Assembly (NCBI RefSeq): GCF_003716585.1
Contig: NZ_PTJO01000006.1
Coordinates: 172,176 to 236,175, forward strand
DNA: 64,000 bases
Direction of reading: 5' to 3'
Origin: Corynebacterium alimapuense
GTDB lineage: Bacteria > Actinomycetota > Actinomycetes > Mycobacteriales > Mycobacteriaceae
Shown here: piece after piece, positions 1 to 8,350 of the stretch
How the letters are laid out: each line of letters begins with the position of its first letter
How positions within the stretch are numbered: the stretch's first letter is position 1
Translations under genes and position numbers: made by a program
The notes under the pieces: model-generated
The model's database searches: none
What the model saw: only the letters and a program-made list of their open reading frames with translations
Told to the model about the DNA's origin: nothing

Positions 1-1
1 A

Positions 2-889
2 TTTGGAGTGTTGAGTGTAGGAAAAGAAGATCATGCTCCGTTTAAGCGGATGGTGGAATCAGTAGAACAGTTCGGCCTACCGCACGAGCGACTCACCGCA
101 GAGGCGATGCGGCACCGCTATCCCGGTCTGGACTTCCGGGATGATGAGGCTGGAGTTCTCGATCTTTACGGTGGTGCATTGCGCCCGGAGCTGGCAGTAC
201 TGAGCGCCTTGGAACAAGCCAAACTCAATGGCGCGACGGTCTTCGATCATGAGCGGATTCTCAATGTTGAGGATTTGGCTGATGAAGGAGTCAAGATCAC
301 CACTGAGAGTCGAGAGGTGATGGTTGATCGCGTCATCGTCACCGCAGGCTCGTGGGTCAAGGAGCTAGTGCCGGAGGTCTGCGATCTGATTGAGATTCGC
401 AAGCTGGCATTGACCTGGTTCTTGCCCAAGTCTTACTCCGATTTCGTGCCGGAGCAGTTGCCGTGCTTTATCCGAGACCGGGACGGTTTCCACGTCTTCG
501 GCGCCCCCAGCGTCGATGGCTACTCGGTCAAGATCGCCGGGATGGACATTTGGGGAGCACCCGGCAAGGAACGAATCGAAAACGCTGATCTACGGCTCGA
601 CCCGGAAGCTGTCTCGGCTTTTGGCGAGAAGGTCGTCGATATGTTCCCTGGAGTGCAGCCGGAGCCTAACCGCTACAGCGTCCACTTCGATAGCTTTACC
701 TCATCGAAGGATCCCATCATTGACCGGATTGGCAATGTCGTTGTGGTCACTGGTTTGTCCGGACATGGGTTCAAAATGGCTACCGCGCTGGGTGAATTGG
801 CTGGCGACTTGGCAGTACATGGCGAGGCTGAGTTTATGCATCCGGATTTCACTATCGCCGCGCATGAACCGATCCACGCGAAAGTTTAA
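2..889 (+). CDS. FAD-dependent amine oxidase, 5'-truncated by window edge
   Basis: C-terminal three quarters of a DAO-type flavoprotein of the monomeric sarcosine oxidase / N-methyl-tryptophan oxidase group, which oxidises N-methyl amino acids with O2. The frame is open to the window edge and the N-terminal FAD-binding GxGxxG is missing, so the gene starts upstream; the GTG at 8 is probably internal. What shows the family is the C-terminal block with 'VVVVTGLSGHGFKMATALGELAGD' character (FAD contact, roughly the last 50 residues) and the preceding 'SSKDPIIDR'. The cysteine that binds FAD covalently in classic sarcosine oxidases is not evident in the stretch before it (HFDSFTSSKD), so FAD may be non-covalent. 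Substrate unknown. Confidence 0.75.
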   Translation, partial: FGVLSVGKEDHAPFKRMVESVEQFGLPHERLTAEAMRHRYPGLDFRDDEAGVLDLYGGALRPELAVLSALEQAKLNGATVFDHERILNVEDLADEGVKITTESREVMVDRVIVTAGSWVKELVPEVCDLIEIRKLALTWFLPKSYSDFVPEQLPCFIRDRDGFHVFGAPSVDGYSVKIAGMDIWGAPGKERIENADLRLDPEAVSAFGEKVVDMFPGVQPEPNRYSVHFDSFTSSKDPIIDRIGNVVVVTGLSGHGFKMATALGELAGDLAVHGEAEFMHPDFTIAAHEPIHAKV

Positions 890-935
890 GAGCTCGTTTG
901 AGCTTGTCAGATAGTTGTTGAGACACTGAGCAGAA

Positions 936-975
936 ACAGGGCCGATGGTTGCGCACTAGCAATCATGGGCCCTGT
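936..975 (+). terminator. Long hairpin after the amine oxidase gene
   Basis: ACAGGGCC at 936-943 pairs with GGCCCTGT at 968-975, and 945-952 pairs with 959-966, giving a 16-pair stem (one G-T) with a single mismatch and a 6-nt loop. No U-tract follows. It probably ends the oxidase transcript or protects its 3' end. It also shows that the ATG at 965 lies inside a stem and is not the start of the next gene. Confidence 0.45.
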
Positions 976-996
976 CTGTGACTTAAGGAAAAGGAC

Positions 997-1002
997 TACC
1001 CT
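997..1002 (+). promoter_or_regulatory. -10 box of leaderless alcohol dehydrogenase gene
   Basis: TACCCT lies 7 nt upstream of the ATG at 1010, the spacing expected when transcription starts at the A of the start codon. Confidence 0.45.
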
Positions 1003-1009
1003 CACCCTC

Positions 1010-2068
1010 ATGAACGAATTAGACATCACCACCACTCAAGCTTGGGGCTCCCTAGGAATTAACCAGCCGCTAGAACCAGTAATCATTCCCCGGAGAGCTC
1101 TCCGCGAGGATGATGTGCGCATCAGCATTGAGTTCTCCGGCATTTGTCACTCGGATATTCATACGATGCGCGGAGATTGGGGGGCGCGGCAGTATCCGTT
1201 GGTTCCCGGTCACGAGATCGTCGGACGGGTCACCGCGGTTGGTGCGGACGTCGTCGATTATCAGTTGGGCGATCGTGTCGGGGTGGGCTGTTTCATCAAC
1301 TCTTGTGGCTCCTGCCATGCCTGCCAGCAGGAAGAGATTTCTTATTGTGAAAACGGACCGATTCCCACCTATGGCGGTATTGATTCCTACGCTGATGATG
1401 AATACACCCAGGGCGGTTATGCGCGAGAGATCGTCGTGCGGGAGTCTTTCATTGTGCGCGTTCCAGAGGCGCTCGACCCAGCGGCGGCGGCTCCGTTGTT
1501 GTGCGCGGGTATCACCACCTATTCTCCGCTCAAGCGCTGGGGGACTGGCCCCGGCCGTCGAGTAGCGATCATCGGCATGGGCGGTTTAGGCCACGTCGGG
1601 GTCAAAATTGCGGCCGCGATGGGTGCTGAAGTCACGGTATTTTCTCATTCGACCAGCAAGCGCGAGGACGCCCTAGCTTTCGGCGCTCATGACCATGTCT
1701 CCACGGCTGAAGGACTGCCGGAGAACTACCGCAATTATTTCGATCTCATCCTCAACACCGTGTCCGTGGACCTAGAGACCGAGGACTATTTGGGGCTGCT
1801 GCGTTTCGACGGCTCGTTGGTCCAGCTCGGCCTGCCCGGCGCGCCACTGCAGACCAGCACCCGCAGGTTGGCACAGTTTCGTCGCTCGCTATCTGCCTCG
1901 ATGGTTGGCGGCATTCGCGAGACCCAAGAGATGCTTGATTTCTGTGCCGAACACGGGGTGCTGGCCGAAATTGAGCTCATCTCGGCGGAGGACATTAACG
2001 TCGCTTATGACCGCACCGTGGCCTCGGATGTGCGTTATCGCTTCGTCATTGACGCCGCTACGATCTGA
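1010..2068 (+). CDS. Zinc-dependent NAD(P)-linked alcohol dehydrogenase
   Basis: Cytosolic medium-chain dehydrogenase of the cinnamyl-alcohol/YahK type, reducing aldehydes to alcohols with NAD(P)H. Visible motifs: catalytic zinc ligands in GICHSDIH and PGHEIVGRV, a four-cysteine structural zinc lobe (CxxCxxC...C around GSCHACQQEEISYC), and the Rossmann glycine motif GMGGLGHVG. The 352-residue length is typical. I chose the ATG at 1010 over the in-frame ATG at 965 because the latter sits inside a hairpin, family homology starts at MNELDITTTQAWG, and a -10 box is 7 nt upstream. It stands alone between a hairpin and the YihY gene. Substrate cannot be told from sequence. Confidence 0.85.
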   Translation: MNELDITTTQAWGSLGINQPLEPVIIPRRALREDDVRISIEFSGICHSDIHTMRGDWGARQYPLVPGHEIVGRVTAVGADVVDYQLGDRVGVGCFINSCGSCHACQQEEISYCENGPIPTYGGIDSYADDEYTQGGYAREIVVRESFIVRVPEALDPAAAAPLLCAGITTYSPLKRWGTGPGRRVAIIGMGGLGHVGVKIAAAMGAEVTVFSHSTSKREDALAFGAHDHVSTAEGLPENYRNYFDLILNTVSVDLETEDYLGLLRFDGSLVQLGLPGAPLQTSTRRLAQFRRSLSASMVGGIRETQEMLDFCAEHGVLAEIELISAEDINVAYDRTVASDVRYRFVIDAATI

Positions 2069-2100
2069 ATTTAGGGTACTTTCCTGTAAGAATAGGACGA

Positions 2101-3162
2101 GTGAGCGGCTCTGCGAAGATAAAGACCGGGCGCCCCAGGCTGGGGCTGTCCGGTTGGATCTATACGCTCCGCCGCACGGTTCAGGGGTTTTGGTCCAATA
2201 GTGGGCTGGATAAGGCCGCCATGCTCACCTATTACACGGTGTTATCTTTTGCCCCGACGCTGTTGGCGGTTTATTCAATCGCCACGCTTTTTTTAGCTAA
2301 TAACGCCGAATTGGTCAGCTCCTTGGTGGATGAGTTCATCACCACCTATATCCCAGATGAGTTTCAGGGACTGGTCACAGATATCGTCACCGCCGTTATC
2401 GGCTCGGCCGCTGGTGGCGTGGTGGGTTTGATCGCCGGTGCACTGACCGCCCTATGGTCGGCCTCAGCCTATGTCCGAGCCTTTTCTCGTTGTGCCAATA
2501 GTATCTACGGGCAGCCGGAGGGTCGTGGCCTGATCTGGACCTGGGGGACCATGCTCGTGACCACGGTGGTGCTAGTGGTGGGGCTAGTGCTGCTCGCAGC
2601 ATCGGTGGCGATGAACGAATCGGTAGTCTCTGCGGTGTTTGCTCCCGTTGCTGATCCTCTGGGTCTGACTGACACGCTCAACTACCTGCTCAAGGTATTT
2701 TTGCCGGTCTGGGGATGGATCCAATGGCCAGTGATCTTAGGTCTAGCCATTGCCTTGATCGCGGTGCTCTACTACTACACACCGAATGTCCGGCTGCCGA
2801 AGTTTCGGTGGTTTAGCCCAGGCTCCCTAGTGGCATTGGCCGGGGTGGCATTGGTGGTCACGGGCTTTTACCTGTACCTATTGTTTTTTACTGCGCTGAG
2901 TTCTTATGGCGCTATCGGTACTCTTTTGGCGTTGATGTTTACCCTCTGGGGCGCCAATATCTCCCTGTTGTTGGGCGTCACCGTCAATGCGGAGATGGAA
3001 CGGACCCGGCAGCTCAAGGAAGGAACTGCAGCGGAGAGCCAGATCCATCTTCCACTGCGCGGTACTACCGGAGCCCTGCGTAAAAAAGCCACGTGGCGTC
3101 AGATTGAAGCCCGCGGCCGTCAGTTGAGGCAGGAAGCCACTTCAGCGGCGGAGTCGGATTAA
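2101..3162 (+). CDS. YihY/virulence factor BrkB family membrane protein
   Basis: Integral membrane protein of the YihY/BrkB family, 353 residues with about six hydrophobic segments and a short basic cytoplasmic tail. The family hallmark is the N-terminal 'DKAAMLTYYTVLSFAPTLLAVYSI' region and the 'SSYGAIGTLLALMFTLWGANISLLLG' segment near the C-terminus. The molecular role is not established; old claims of RNase or serum-resistance function are weak. GTG start at 2101 has AGGA close upstream. It follows the dehydrogenase by 32 nt and converges on the hydrolase gene with a 2-nt gap. Confidence 0.85.
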   Translation: MSGSAKIKTGRPRLGLSGWIYTLRRTVQGFWSNSGLDKAAMLTYYTVLSFAPTLLAVYSIATLFLANNAELVSSLVDEFITTYIPDEFQGLVTDIVTAVIGSAAGGVVGLIAGALTALWSASAYVRAFSRCANSIYGQPEGRGLIWTWGTMLVTTVVLVVGLVLLAASVAMNESVVSAVFAPVADPLGLTDTLNYLLKVFLPVWGWIQWPVILGLAIALIAVLYYYTPNVRLPKFRWFSPGSLVALAGVALVVTGFYLYLLFFTALSSYGAIGTLLALMFTLWGANISLLLGVTVNAEMERTRQLKEGTAAESQIHLPLRGTTGALRKKATWRQIEARGRQLRQEATSAAESD

Positions 3163-3164
3163 GG

Positions 3165-4073
3165 TCACACCGTGGCTAAGAACTCCGCCACATCGGCGAT
3201 CTTGGTGCGGGAGACCTCCGGGGTAGCCACGCGGTGCCGAGAGACATATTCGCTGACGGTGACCTGTGGCGCCTGGTCAATCCCGACAGGGCGGGCGGCG
3301 ATCTCATCCTGCAGAGCAATCTGAACCAAGGAACGTGGCCACGTGGACACTGGCGGGACTTCGCTGTTGCCGCGGATGCTGTCCGGAAGCCCTGCGACCG
3401 ATCCGAGATCGGGGAAAGTGAGCACGAGGGCGTCGAAAAGCGAAGCATTAAGCGCAGCCAACGCGGCACCAGAGGAATAACCCCAGCCGGTGATGGAGCT
3501 GGCGTTATGGTGCTGGGCATAACCGACGGCCTTGGCCACCGCGGTGCTGATCTCCGGGACAGTGTGCTCAGGGGCCAGGGGATGATCCAGGTCCAGAATG
3601 GTTGTTCCGGAGCGCTGCGCTGCGGCGGCAACCTCTGGCCGCCAGGCGATCTCGAGCGCGGTGTCAGAACCGCGCCACCACCCTCCGGAATGCAGACTGA
3701 TCGCCCAGCGGCCACTCGGCTCGGAAGGGACAAAAAGCTGACCGCCGACCTCCGGGACGTCAGAAACCTCAACTCCTTCGGCCCAGACCACCCCCGGCAT
3801 CGAGTGATCTAAGCCAGCGCCGAGCATGAGCATCGCGGTATGAGTGATCCGGTCAGGTAACCGGGCAATGTAATTATCGGCCGGGGCAGGATCACCTGCG
3901 CCACCCTTCCACGGCGGAGTGAAATCGGGGAGATCGTAATGGGCCTCGAGGTAAGAGTAGAGCTGCTCGAGCTGCTGCTCAGGTGACATCTCGCGATCGA
4001 TGCCACCGACCTGGAAATCAGCGCGGAAACGATCTTCTTGCTGCTGCTGGGTGCTCTTATCGGTGTCGGTCAT
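3165..4073 (-). CDS. Alpha/beta-hydrolase (esterase-like)
   Basis: 302-residue alpha/beta-hydrolase, probably a carboxylesterase. It shows an oxyanion loop HSGGWWRG (about residue 125), a nucleophile elbow GYSSGA (about residue 195), and candidate acid (QDE) and histidine (SRHR) near the C-terminus, in the usual Ser-Asp-His order. No signal peptide; the N-terminus is a polar Gln-rich stretch. The ATG at 4073 follows TAGGCT with a 7-nt spacer, so it is probably leaderless. It lies between convergent YihY and a divergent maltokinase-cap-like gene. Substrate unknown. Confidence 0.75.
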   Translation of the reverse strand: MTDTDKSTQQQQEDRFRADFQVGGIDREMSPEQQLEQLYSYLEAHYDLPDFTPPWKGGAGDPAPADNYIARLPDRITHTAMLMLGAGLDHSMPGVVWAEGVEVSDVPEVGGQLFVPSEPSGRWAISLHSGGWWRGSDTALEIAWRPEVAAAAQRSGTTILDLDHPLAPEHTVPEISTAVAKAVGYAQHHNASSITGWGYSSGAALAALNASLFDALVLTFPDLGSVAGLPDSIRGNSEVPPVSTWPRSLVQIALQDEIAARPVGIDQAPQVTVSEYVSRHRVATPEVSRTKIADVAEFLATV

Positions 4074-4080
4074 GGCACCT

Positions 4081-4086
4081 AGCCTA
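4081..4086 (-). promoter_or_regulatory. -10 box (TAGGCT), leaderless hydrolase gene
   Basis: TAGGCT read on the minus strand, 7 nt from the ATG at 4073. Confidence 0.5.
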
Positions 4087-4167
4087 GTGACGCATCGCTC
4101 TCACCGTGTCGGTGCCGAGTGACTATTCTGGAGATAGAACTAGCCACTGCGCATCAGGGGAGTCATC

Positions 4168-4788
4168 ATGAGTGGAATCGTCCAAATCTACGATGCAGAG
4201 CTGAATCCGACGAAGGAATGGATCGCTGCCAGCTCCGGCGGAGTGGTCACGCTGCTGGGCAGCTATCGCCTGGCAGATCCCGCAGGGAAGGTGGGCATTG
4301 AGGTACTTGTCGGATCGGATATTGACGGCCGCCCCGTGCAACTGCCGCTGACCTACCGCGCCGCTGAACTGCATTCCGAGCACACACTATCGGAGATGGA
4401 ACACAGCGTTTTGGGGCGACGCTGGGTATCTAATGCGCTGGGAGATCCGGTGGCGGTAGCTGCGTTTATTCGCGTCATCCTGGAAGGAGACGATGCTGCT
4501 ACCCGCTCCGACGGTGTTCCGGCTGCTCTGGTGATCCGTGGTTCCGGTGACCATAGCCAGGTGAGTGTCACCGAGGTTGAGCTGAAAGAGGCCACTCGTC
4601 AGCGTGCCATTGGCACGGTGGTCGTCGATGGCCAGCGTAAATCCTTCCAGCTCTATCTTCCGCACTCGCTCCATCGCCTACACAGCAGTGACTCCGAAGC
4701 TGATCCCATCCGGCACAATTTGATCGGCTGGTTGCCGTCAATGCCGGAAAAGCAGCGCGTGGTGGCAGAACTCAGCCTGGAAGACTGA
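4168..4788 (+). CDS. Maltokinase N-terminal cap-like protein
   Basis: 206-residue soluble protein resembling the N-terminal cap domain of actinobacterial maltokinase (Mak), which joins the trehalose-maltose-glucan (GlgE) route. Only the cap-like part is present; no kinase catalytic loop is visible. Stand-alone cap-like proteins are annotated in corynebacteria but have no proven function. Supporting text: the N-terminal 'IVQIYDAELNPTKEWIAAS' style strand, 'LPLTYRAAEL' and 'VLGRRWVSNALGDPV' followed by a beta-rich half. ATG at 4168 has GGGGAG about 8 nt upstream. It converges on the M13 peptidase gene with a 4-nt gap. Confidence 0.6.
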   Translation: MSGIVQIYDAELNPTKEWIAASSGGVVTLLGSYRLADPAGKVGIEVLVGSDIDGRPVQLPLTYRAAELHSEHTLSEMEHSVLGRRWVSNALGDPVAVAAFIRVILEGDDAATRSDGVPAALVIRGSGDHSQVSVTEVELKEATRQRAIGTVVVDGQRKSFQLYLPHSLHRLHSSDSEADPIRHNLIGWLPSMPEKQRVVAELSLED

Positions 4789-4792
4789 GCTG

Positions 4793-6733
4793 CTACCAGA
4801 TGGTGACTCGCTTTTCTGGGGCAGTCCACATTGAAGATTCCTCGGTGACCTCGGGGAAGGCCTGATAGAACTCGTCGATATTGGCGGCGATGACATTGCA
4901 GCGGAACTCGGCTGGGGAGTGCGGGTCGATCGCCAGGTACTGCTGTGACTGCTCCGCGCGGATGGCGGTGCGCCACACTCTTGCCCAAGACAAAAACAGT
5001 CGCTGCAGGCCAGTGAACTCACGCTCGGCTAATTCTGGATCTGCGCCTTCGGCAGCGAACGGCAGTCGCGGAGAAGACTCGAAATCCAAGCCTTGGTCGG
5101 CCAGATAGTTGCGATAGGCCACCACTGCGATTCCCAGCCCGCCAAGGTCGCCGATGTTCTCACCCAAGGTGAACTCGCCGTTGACACCCGCAGAAGAGAT
5201 GCCCGCCTCAGTGAGAACGCTCGGTACCAATCCGGTGAACTGTTCCACCAGCCGTGCAGTCAACGCGGTGAATGCCTCGCGGTCGTCGTCGGTCCACCAC
5301 GACTTCAGGTTGCCGTGACCATCGAATTGGGAGCCTTGATCATCAAAGCCGTGGCCGATCTCATGGCCGATGACCGCGCCGATGGCACCAAAGTTCTCGG
5401 CTGCCTCAGCCTCGGGGGAATAGAAGGGGGCACGCAGGATAGCTGCCGGGAAGGTGATGTCATTGACCACCGGGTTATAGAAAGCGTTGACAGTTTGCGG
5501 AGTAGAAAACCACTCATCGCGGTCGGCGGGCTTGCCGATCTTGGCTAGCTCATAGTCCTGCAGGAAGATCGCGGCAGCGCGGACATTGTCCAGCAGCTGC
5601 GCCCCGGAAGCAGAAAAGTCCAGGCCCTCATAAGAACGCCAGGTATCCGGGTAACCGATCTTGGCTTTGAACTGGCTGAGCTTTTCTAGCGCAGCTTCCC
5701 TAGTAGGCAAAGTCATCCACGACAGGTCGGTGATGCGCTCACGGTAGGCGGCCACCAAGTAATCGACCAAAGTGAGCATCTCTTGCTTGGAAGAGACAGG
5801 GAAGTGACGTTCGACAAAGATCCGGCCGATTTCCTGGCCAACGAGAGACTCGGTGAGTCCGACGCCACGCTTCCACCGATCACGTTGCTCGGTTGCGCCG
5901 GACAGCAGCGTGCCATAGAACTCGAAGTTTTTCGTTCCTACTTCTTCCGGTAGAACGCTGGCCCGCGAGCGCAGAATGTGCCAGGTGCCCCAGAGCTGCC
6001 AGTCAGCCAACCGGTCGTCGGTAAGCAAAGAAGCCAAATGATCCACGTAGCTGGGCATCATCGAGATGACGGTGGCCGGCGGAAGGCCAGCGCCAGCCAG
6101 CAGCGTGCGGATGACCGATGGGAGTGCAGACCACTCCGTGGGGTTATGCACCTTCACTGCATCGCGAGTGGAGACGACATCCCAGTGAGCGGAGGCCAGC
6201 TCGGTCTCTAATGCCAGGATTCGATCGGCAGCGGCCTTAGGGGAGATACCAAATAGGCGCGCCGGGTCCAGGAAACCCAGCATCTCGGCGATGTGTTCGC
6301 GGTAGGCGGAAACGATCTCGGCGTGAGCGGGCTCGCGGTAATAGGCCTCATCGGGCAGTCCCAGGCCGGATTGAACGAGGTAGGCCACGGATTCTTCGGA
6401 GTCAGCGGATTTTTCCACCCAGAAGGTCACTGGGGAGGTCACTCCCAGACGTTCTAGCTGTCCTAGCTGGGCGGCGAACTTTTCTGCATTTGCTGCACTG
6501 AGCAGGTCCAAATCAGCATCCAAGGGTGCCATGCCGGCATCATTGACTCCGGGCAGATCCATGAACGAGGAAAACAGGGTGCCTGCTCGGCCGGTGTCGT
6601 GCTCGACGATGGCGCGGACGTCTTCTTCGGCGTCATCGCGTAGCCGGTGGAAGGTGCCGTCGACCCCGCGGTCGTCGGGAATGACATGGTCGGCCAACCA
6701 AGGGCCGTTGACGTAGGCGTAGAGATCGTTCAT
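4793..6733 (-). CDS. pepO: M13 family zinc metallopeptidase (PepO/neprilysin-like)
   Basis: 646-residue endopeptidase of the neprilysin family, cutting small peptides. Zinc motif HEIGHGFDDQG (HExxH) and the second-ligand motif GENIGDLGG (ExxxD) are intact, as is the substrate-binding 'NAFYNP' strand upstream. There is no signal peptide, so it is likely cytosolic like other corynebacterial PepO proteins. I chose the ATG at 6733 because family homology begins MNDLYAYVNGPWLADH, and TACAGT lies 7 nt upstream for leaderless transcription; the 15 extra upstream codons overlap the divergent promoter. Confidence 0.9.
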   Translation of the reverse strand: MNDLYAYVNGPWLADHVIPDDRGVDGTFHRLRDDAEEDVRAIVEHDTGRAGTLFSSFMDLPGVNDAGMAPLDADLDLLSAANAEKFAAQLGQLERLGVTSPVTFWVEKSADSEESVAYLVQSGLGLPDEAYYREPAHAEIVSAYREHIAEMLGFLDPARLFGISPKAAADRILALETELASAHWDVVSTRDAVKVHNPTEWSALPSVIRTLLAGAGLPPATVISMMPSYVDHLASLLTDDRLADWQLWGTWHILRSRASVLPEEVGTKNFEFYGTLLSGATEQRDRWKRGVGLTESLVGQEIGRIFVERHFPVSSKQEMLTLVDYLVAAYRERITDLSWMTLPTREAALEKLSQFKAKIGYPDTWRSYEGLDFSASGAQLLDNVRAAAIFLQDYELAKIGKPADRDEWFSTPQTVNAFYNPVVNDITFPAAILRAPFYSPEAEAAENFGAIGAVIGHEIGHGFDDQGSQFDGHGNLKSWWTDDDREAFTALTARLVEQFTGLVPSVLTEAGISSAGVNGEFTLGENIGDLGGLGIAVVAYRNYLADQGLDFESSPRLPFAAEGADPELAEREFTGLQRLFLSWARVWRTAIRAEQSQQYLAIDPHSPAEFRCNVIAANIDEFYQAFPEVTEESSMWTAPEKRVTIW

Positions 6734-6740
6734 GACCACA

Positions 6741-6769
6741 ACTGTAGGTGAGGTGGTTCCAGATAGTCT
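6741..6769. promoter_or_regulatory. Divergent pair of leaderless promoters
   Basis: In a 43-nt gap, minus-strand TACAGT (6746-6741) is 7 nt from the pepO ATG and plus-strand TAGTCT (6764-6769) is 7 nt from the ATG at 6777. Their -35 regions would have to overlap each other, so the two genes may compete for polymerase. Confidence 0.45.
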
Positions 6770-6776
6770 GGTGCGC

Positions 6777-7370
6777 ATGTCAACCTACCGGCTTCAGCCC
6801 TCTGCGACTCGGCCTTGGTGGTGGGGCCTGTTTGGCGCCACTGCAATAATCCTGACGTTGCCAGTCATCCTCAATATGGCGGTGCCTACTCGCTATCAGA
6901 CCGAGGAGGTTATTTTGGGCACACCCGGCTATAGCTGGGAGATCCCGCTTGGGCTCTCGTGTACCCCTTCTGCTGACTCGATCGGCGGTTCCGGCTGGTA
7001 CTGCGGAGACGTATATGTGCAAACAATAATCGCTGAGGGCGGTACCGATCCTGATCGCACCTTGCGGCGGATGATGCGGGCGTTGAATACATCGGTGCCA
7101 GCTGAAAGCACGGCGATCCTCCGAGAGGATCAATCGCGTTTGCTTGTCGACGCCCCCGTTAACACCGTCGGCATCTCCCTTGAGGGGCAAGGGCAACAGG
7201 AAGGACAAACCATGGTCACCGTTGTCACCGGACCAGGTGCGCAAGTAGCTCCATTGGCAGATTTAGTGTGGCGTTCTTATACCGATGGTGAGGGTTTACC
7301 GGGCCTAGTGATGGAGGCTATTGCTGACTTGGACTATTCGACCGCGCTGCCGTGGGGAGTGTCCGCATGA
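6777..7370 (+). CDS. Hypothetical single-pass membrane protein
   Basis: 197 residues, no family recognised. A basic, Trp-rich N-terminus (TRPWWWGLFGA) leads into one hydrophobic segment to about residue 35; the rest, with two cysteines (LSCTP, WYCGD), would be outside the membrane as an anchored domain. ATG at 6777 was chosen over 6732 because the latter overlaps the divergent peptidase start and a -10 TAGTCT precedes 6777 by 7 nt. Its stop overlaps the start of the PrsW-type gene, so the two are co-translated and may work together, for example as partner or substrate of the protease (inference). Confidence 0.6.
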   Translation: MSTYRLQPSATRPWWWGLFGATAIILTLPVILNMAVPTRYQTEEVILGTPGYSWEIPLGLSCTPSADSIGGSGWYCGDVYVQTIIAEGGTDPDRTLRRMMRALNTSVPAESTAILREDQSRLLVDAPVNTVGISLEGQGQQEGQTMVTVVTGPGAQVAPLADLVWRSYTDGEGLPGLVMEAIADLDYSTALPWGVSA

Positions 7371-8227
7371 GCCGTTTATTCCGTCGAACCTTAGCCTGGC
7401 TCAGCGTGCTCGGGTTGCCTATCTTGTTGTTTTTCAGCCTGAGTAATTTCTTTGTTTCTCCTGCTGGTACCGCTATTGGCCTGGTGTTTGCGGCACTTTA
7501 TCTCGTGCTGGTGATCTGGCTGCTGCGGCGGTCGCCGATGTGGCCGGATCCCAGTGGTGCGGGATGGCTGTGGGTGGCAGCCTGTTTGGTGTGGGGCGCT
7601 GGGGTGAGCTTTTTATTGGTGATGCTCTCTGGACCTGCGATTCTTGCGTTGACCGAGAAATGGGGGCTGGAGCTGACAGAAGCTTCGTTCGGTGGTGCCT
7701 ATCCAGAAGAGATCGGTAAGGCCTTGGGCGTGGGCGTTATTCTCTTTTCTTTTCGCGCGCTTAATCGCCCGTGGCATGGATTGATCACTGGCGCGCTGGT
7801 GGGATTGGGCTTTGAAGCTATTGAGAATGTGCTCTATGGGGCCATCGGCGCGGTGCTTGATCCTAATTCCGATATCAATGGCACATTGTGGTTATGGGCA
7901 GTGCGCCTACTTGCGGGGCCGGGTTTGCATATTGTGCTCTCGGCCTTGGCCGGCTGGGGGCTGGGCTTGGCGATCTTCAGCGCGCAGCGCAGCACCTGGT
8001 GGCGAGTGCAAGTTGCCGGTGGCTGGTTGGCCGTGGCCTTCCTCCTACATTTCGCGTGGAACTTGATGTGGCCGCAGACCTGGATGCTGATTGCTAACTA
8101 CCTCGCCGTATCGATAGTGATGTATCCGCTATTTATCTGGGTTTGGGTGCGCGCCCACCGCGACTGTGTGGCCGATGACAGTTATGCTTATACCTCAAGG
8201 TCGATAGCAACGCTATCGACAAAGTGA
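7367..8227 (+). CDS. PrsW-type intramembrane metalloprotease
   Basis: 286 residues, about eight membrane segments. It has the family's spaced catalytic motifs: PEEIGKA (EExxK), GFEAIENVLYG (ExxEN) and GPGLHIVLSALAGWGLG (conserved His). PrsW cleaves the anti-sigma factor RsiW in Bacillus; corynebacterial members have no established substrate. The ATG at 7367 overlaps the stop of the upstream membrane protein gene (ATGA). The last codons contain a perfect palindrome and a reading-through into the gltB promoter region. Confidence 0.85.
   Translation: MSRLFRRTLAWLSVLGLPILLFFSLSNFFVSPAGTAIGLVFAALYLVLVIWLLRRSPMWPDPSGAGWLWVAACLVWGAGVSFLLVMLSGPAILALTEKWGLELTEASFGGAYPEEIGKALGVGVILFSFRALNRPWHGLITGALVGLGFEAIENVLYGAIGAVLDPNSDINGTLWLWAVRLLAGPGLHIVLSALAGWGLGLAIFSAQRSTWWRVQVAGGWLAVAFLLHFAWNLMWPQTWMLIANYLAVSIVMYPLFIWVWVRAHRDCVADDSYAYTSRSIATLSTK
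8200..8220. promoter_or_regulatory. Perfect 9+9 palindrome upstream of gltB
   Basis: GTCGATAGC - AAC - GCTATCGAC, in the last codons of the PrsW-type gene and about 130 nt upstream of gltB. It is either an operator or a hairpin; no U-tract follows. It does not have the CTAT-N6-ATAG orientation of AmtR sites. Confidence 0.35.
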
Positions 8228-8309
8228 TTTAGGTCACCTTATGGAATCTTGACCTGGTATTTCACCCGGACCGACAGTAATTGGTCTGGGAGAATTGACT
8301 CTCGGAGTG

Positions 8310-8330
8310 TTTCTATAGGTTGACAGTCAG
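8310..8330 (+). promoter_or_regulatory. Candidate AmtR operator of gltBD
   Basis: TTTCTATAGGTTGACAGTCA fits the C. glutamicum AmtR pattern tttCTAT-N6-AtAGa with one change (ACAG). AmtR represses nitrogen-assimilation genes including gltBD in C. glutamicum when ammonium is plentiful. The site ends about 20 nt before the start codon, where a bound repressor would block transcription. Confidence 0.45.
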
Positions 8331-8350
8331 TTAACCGCGAAGGGGCATCC

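Noticed and set aside
965..1009. Upstream ATG extending the alcohol dehydrogenase by 15 residues
   Set aside because: It lies inside the 936-975 hairpin, has no ribosome site, and the added residues do not match the family.
8200..8220. AmtR site
   Set aside because: Arms are GATAG...CTATC, the inverse of the CTAT-N6-ATAG order needed; the better AmtR-like site is at 8310-8330.
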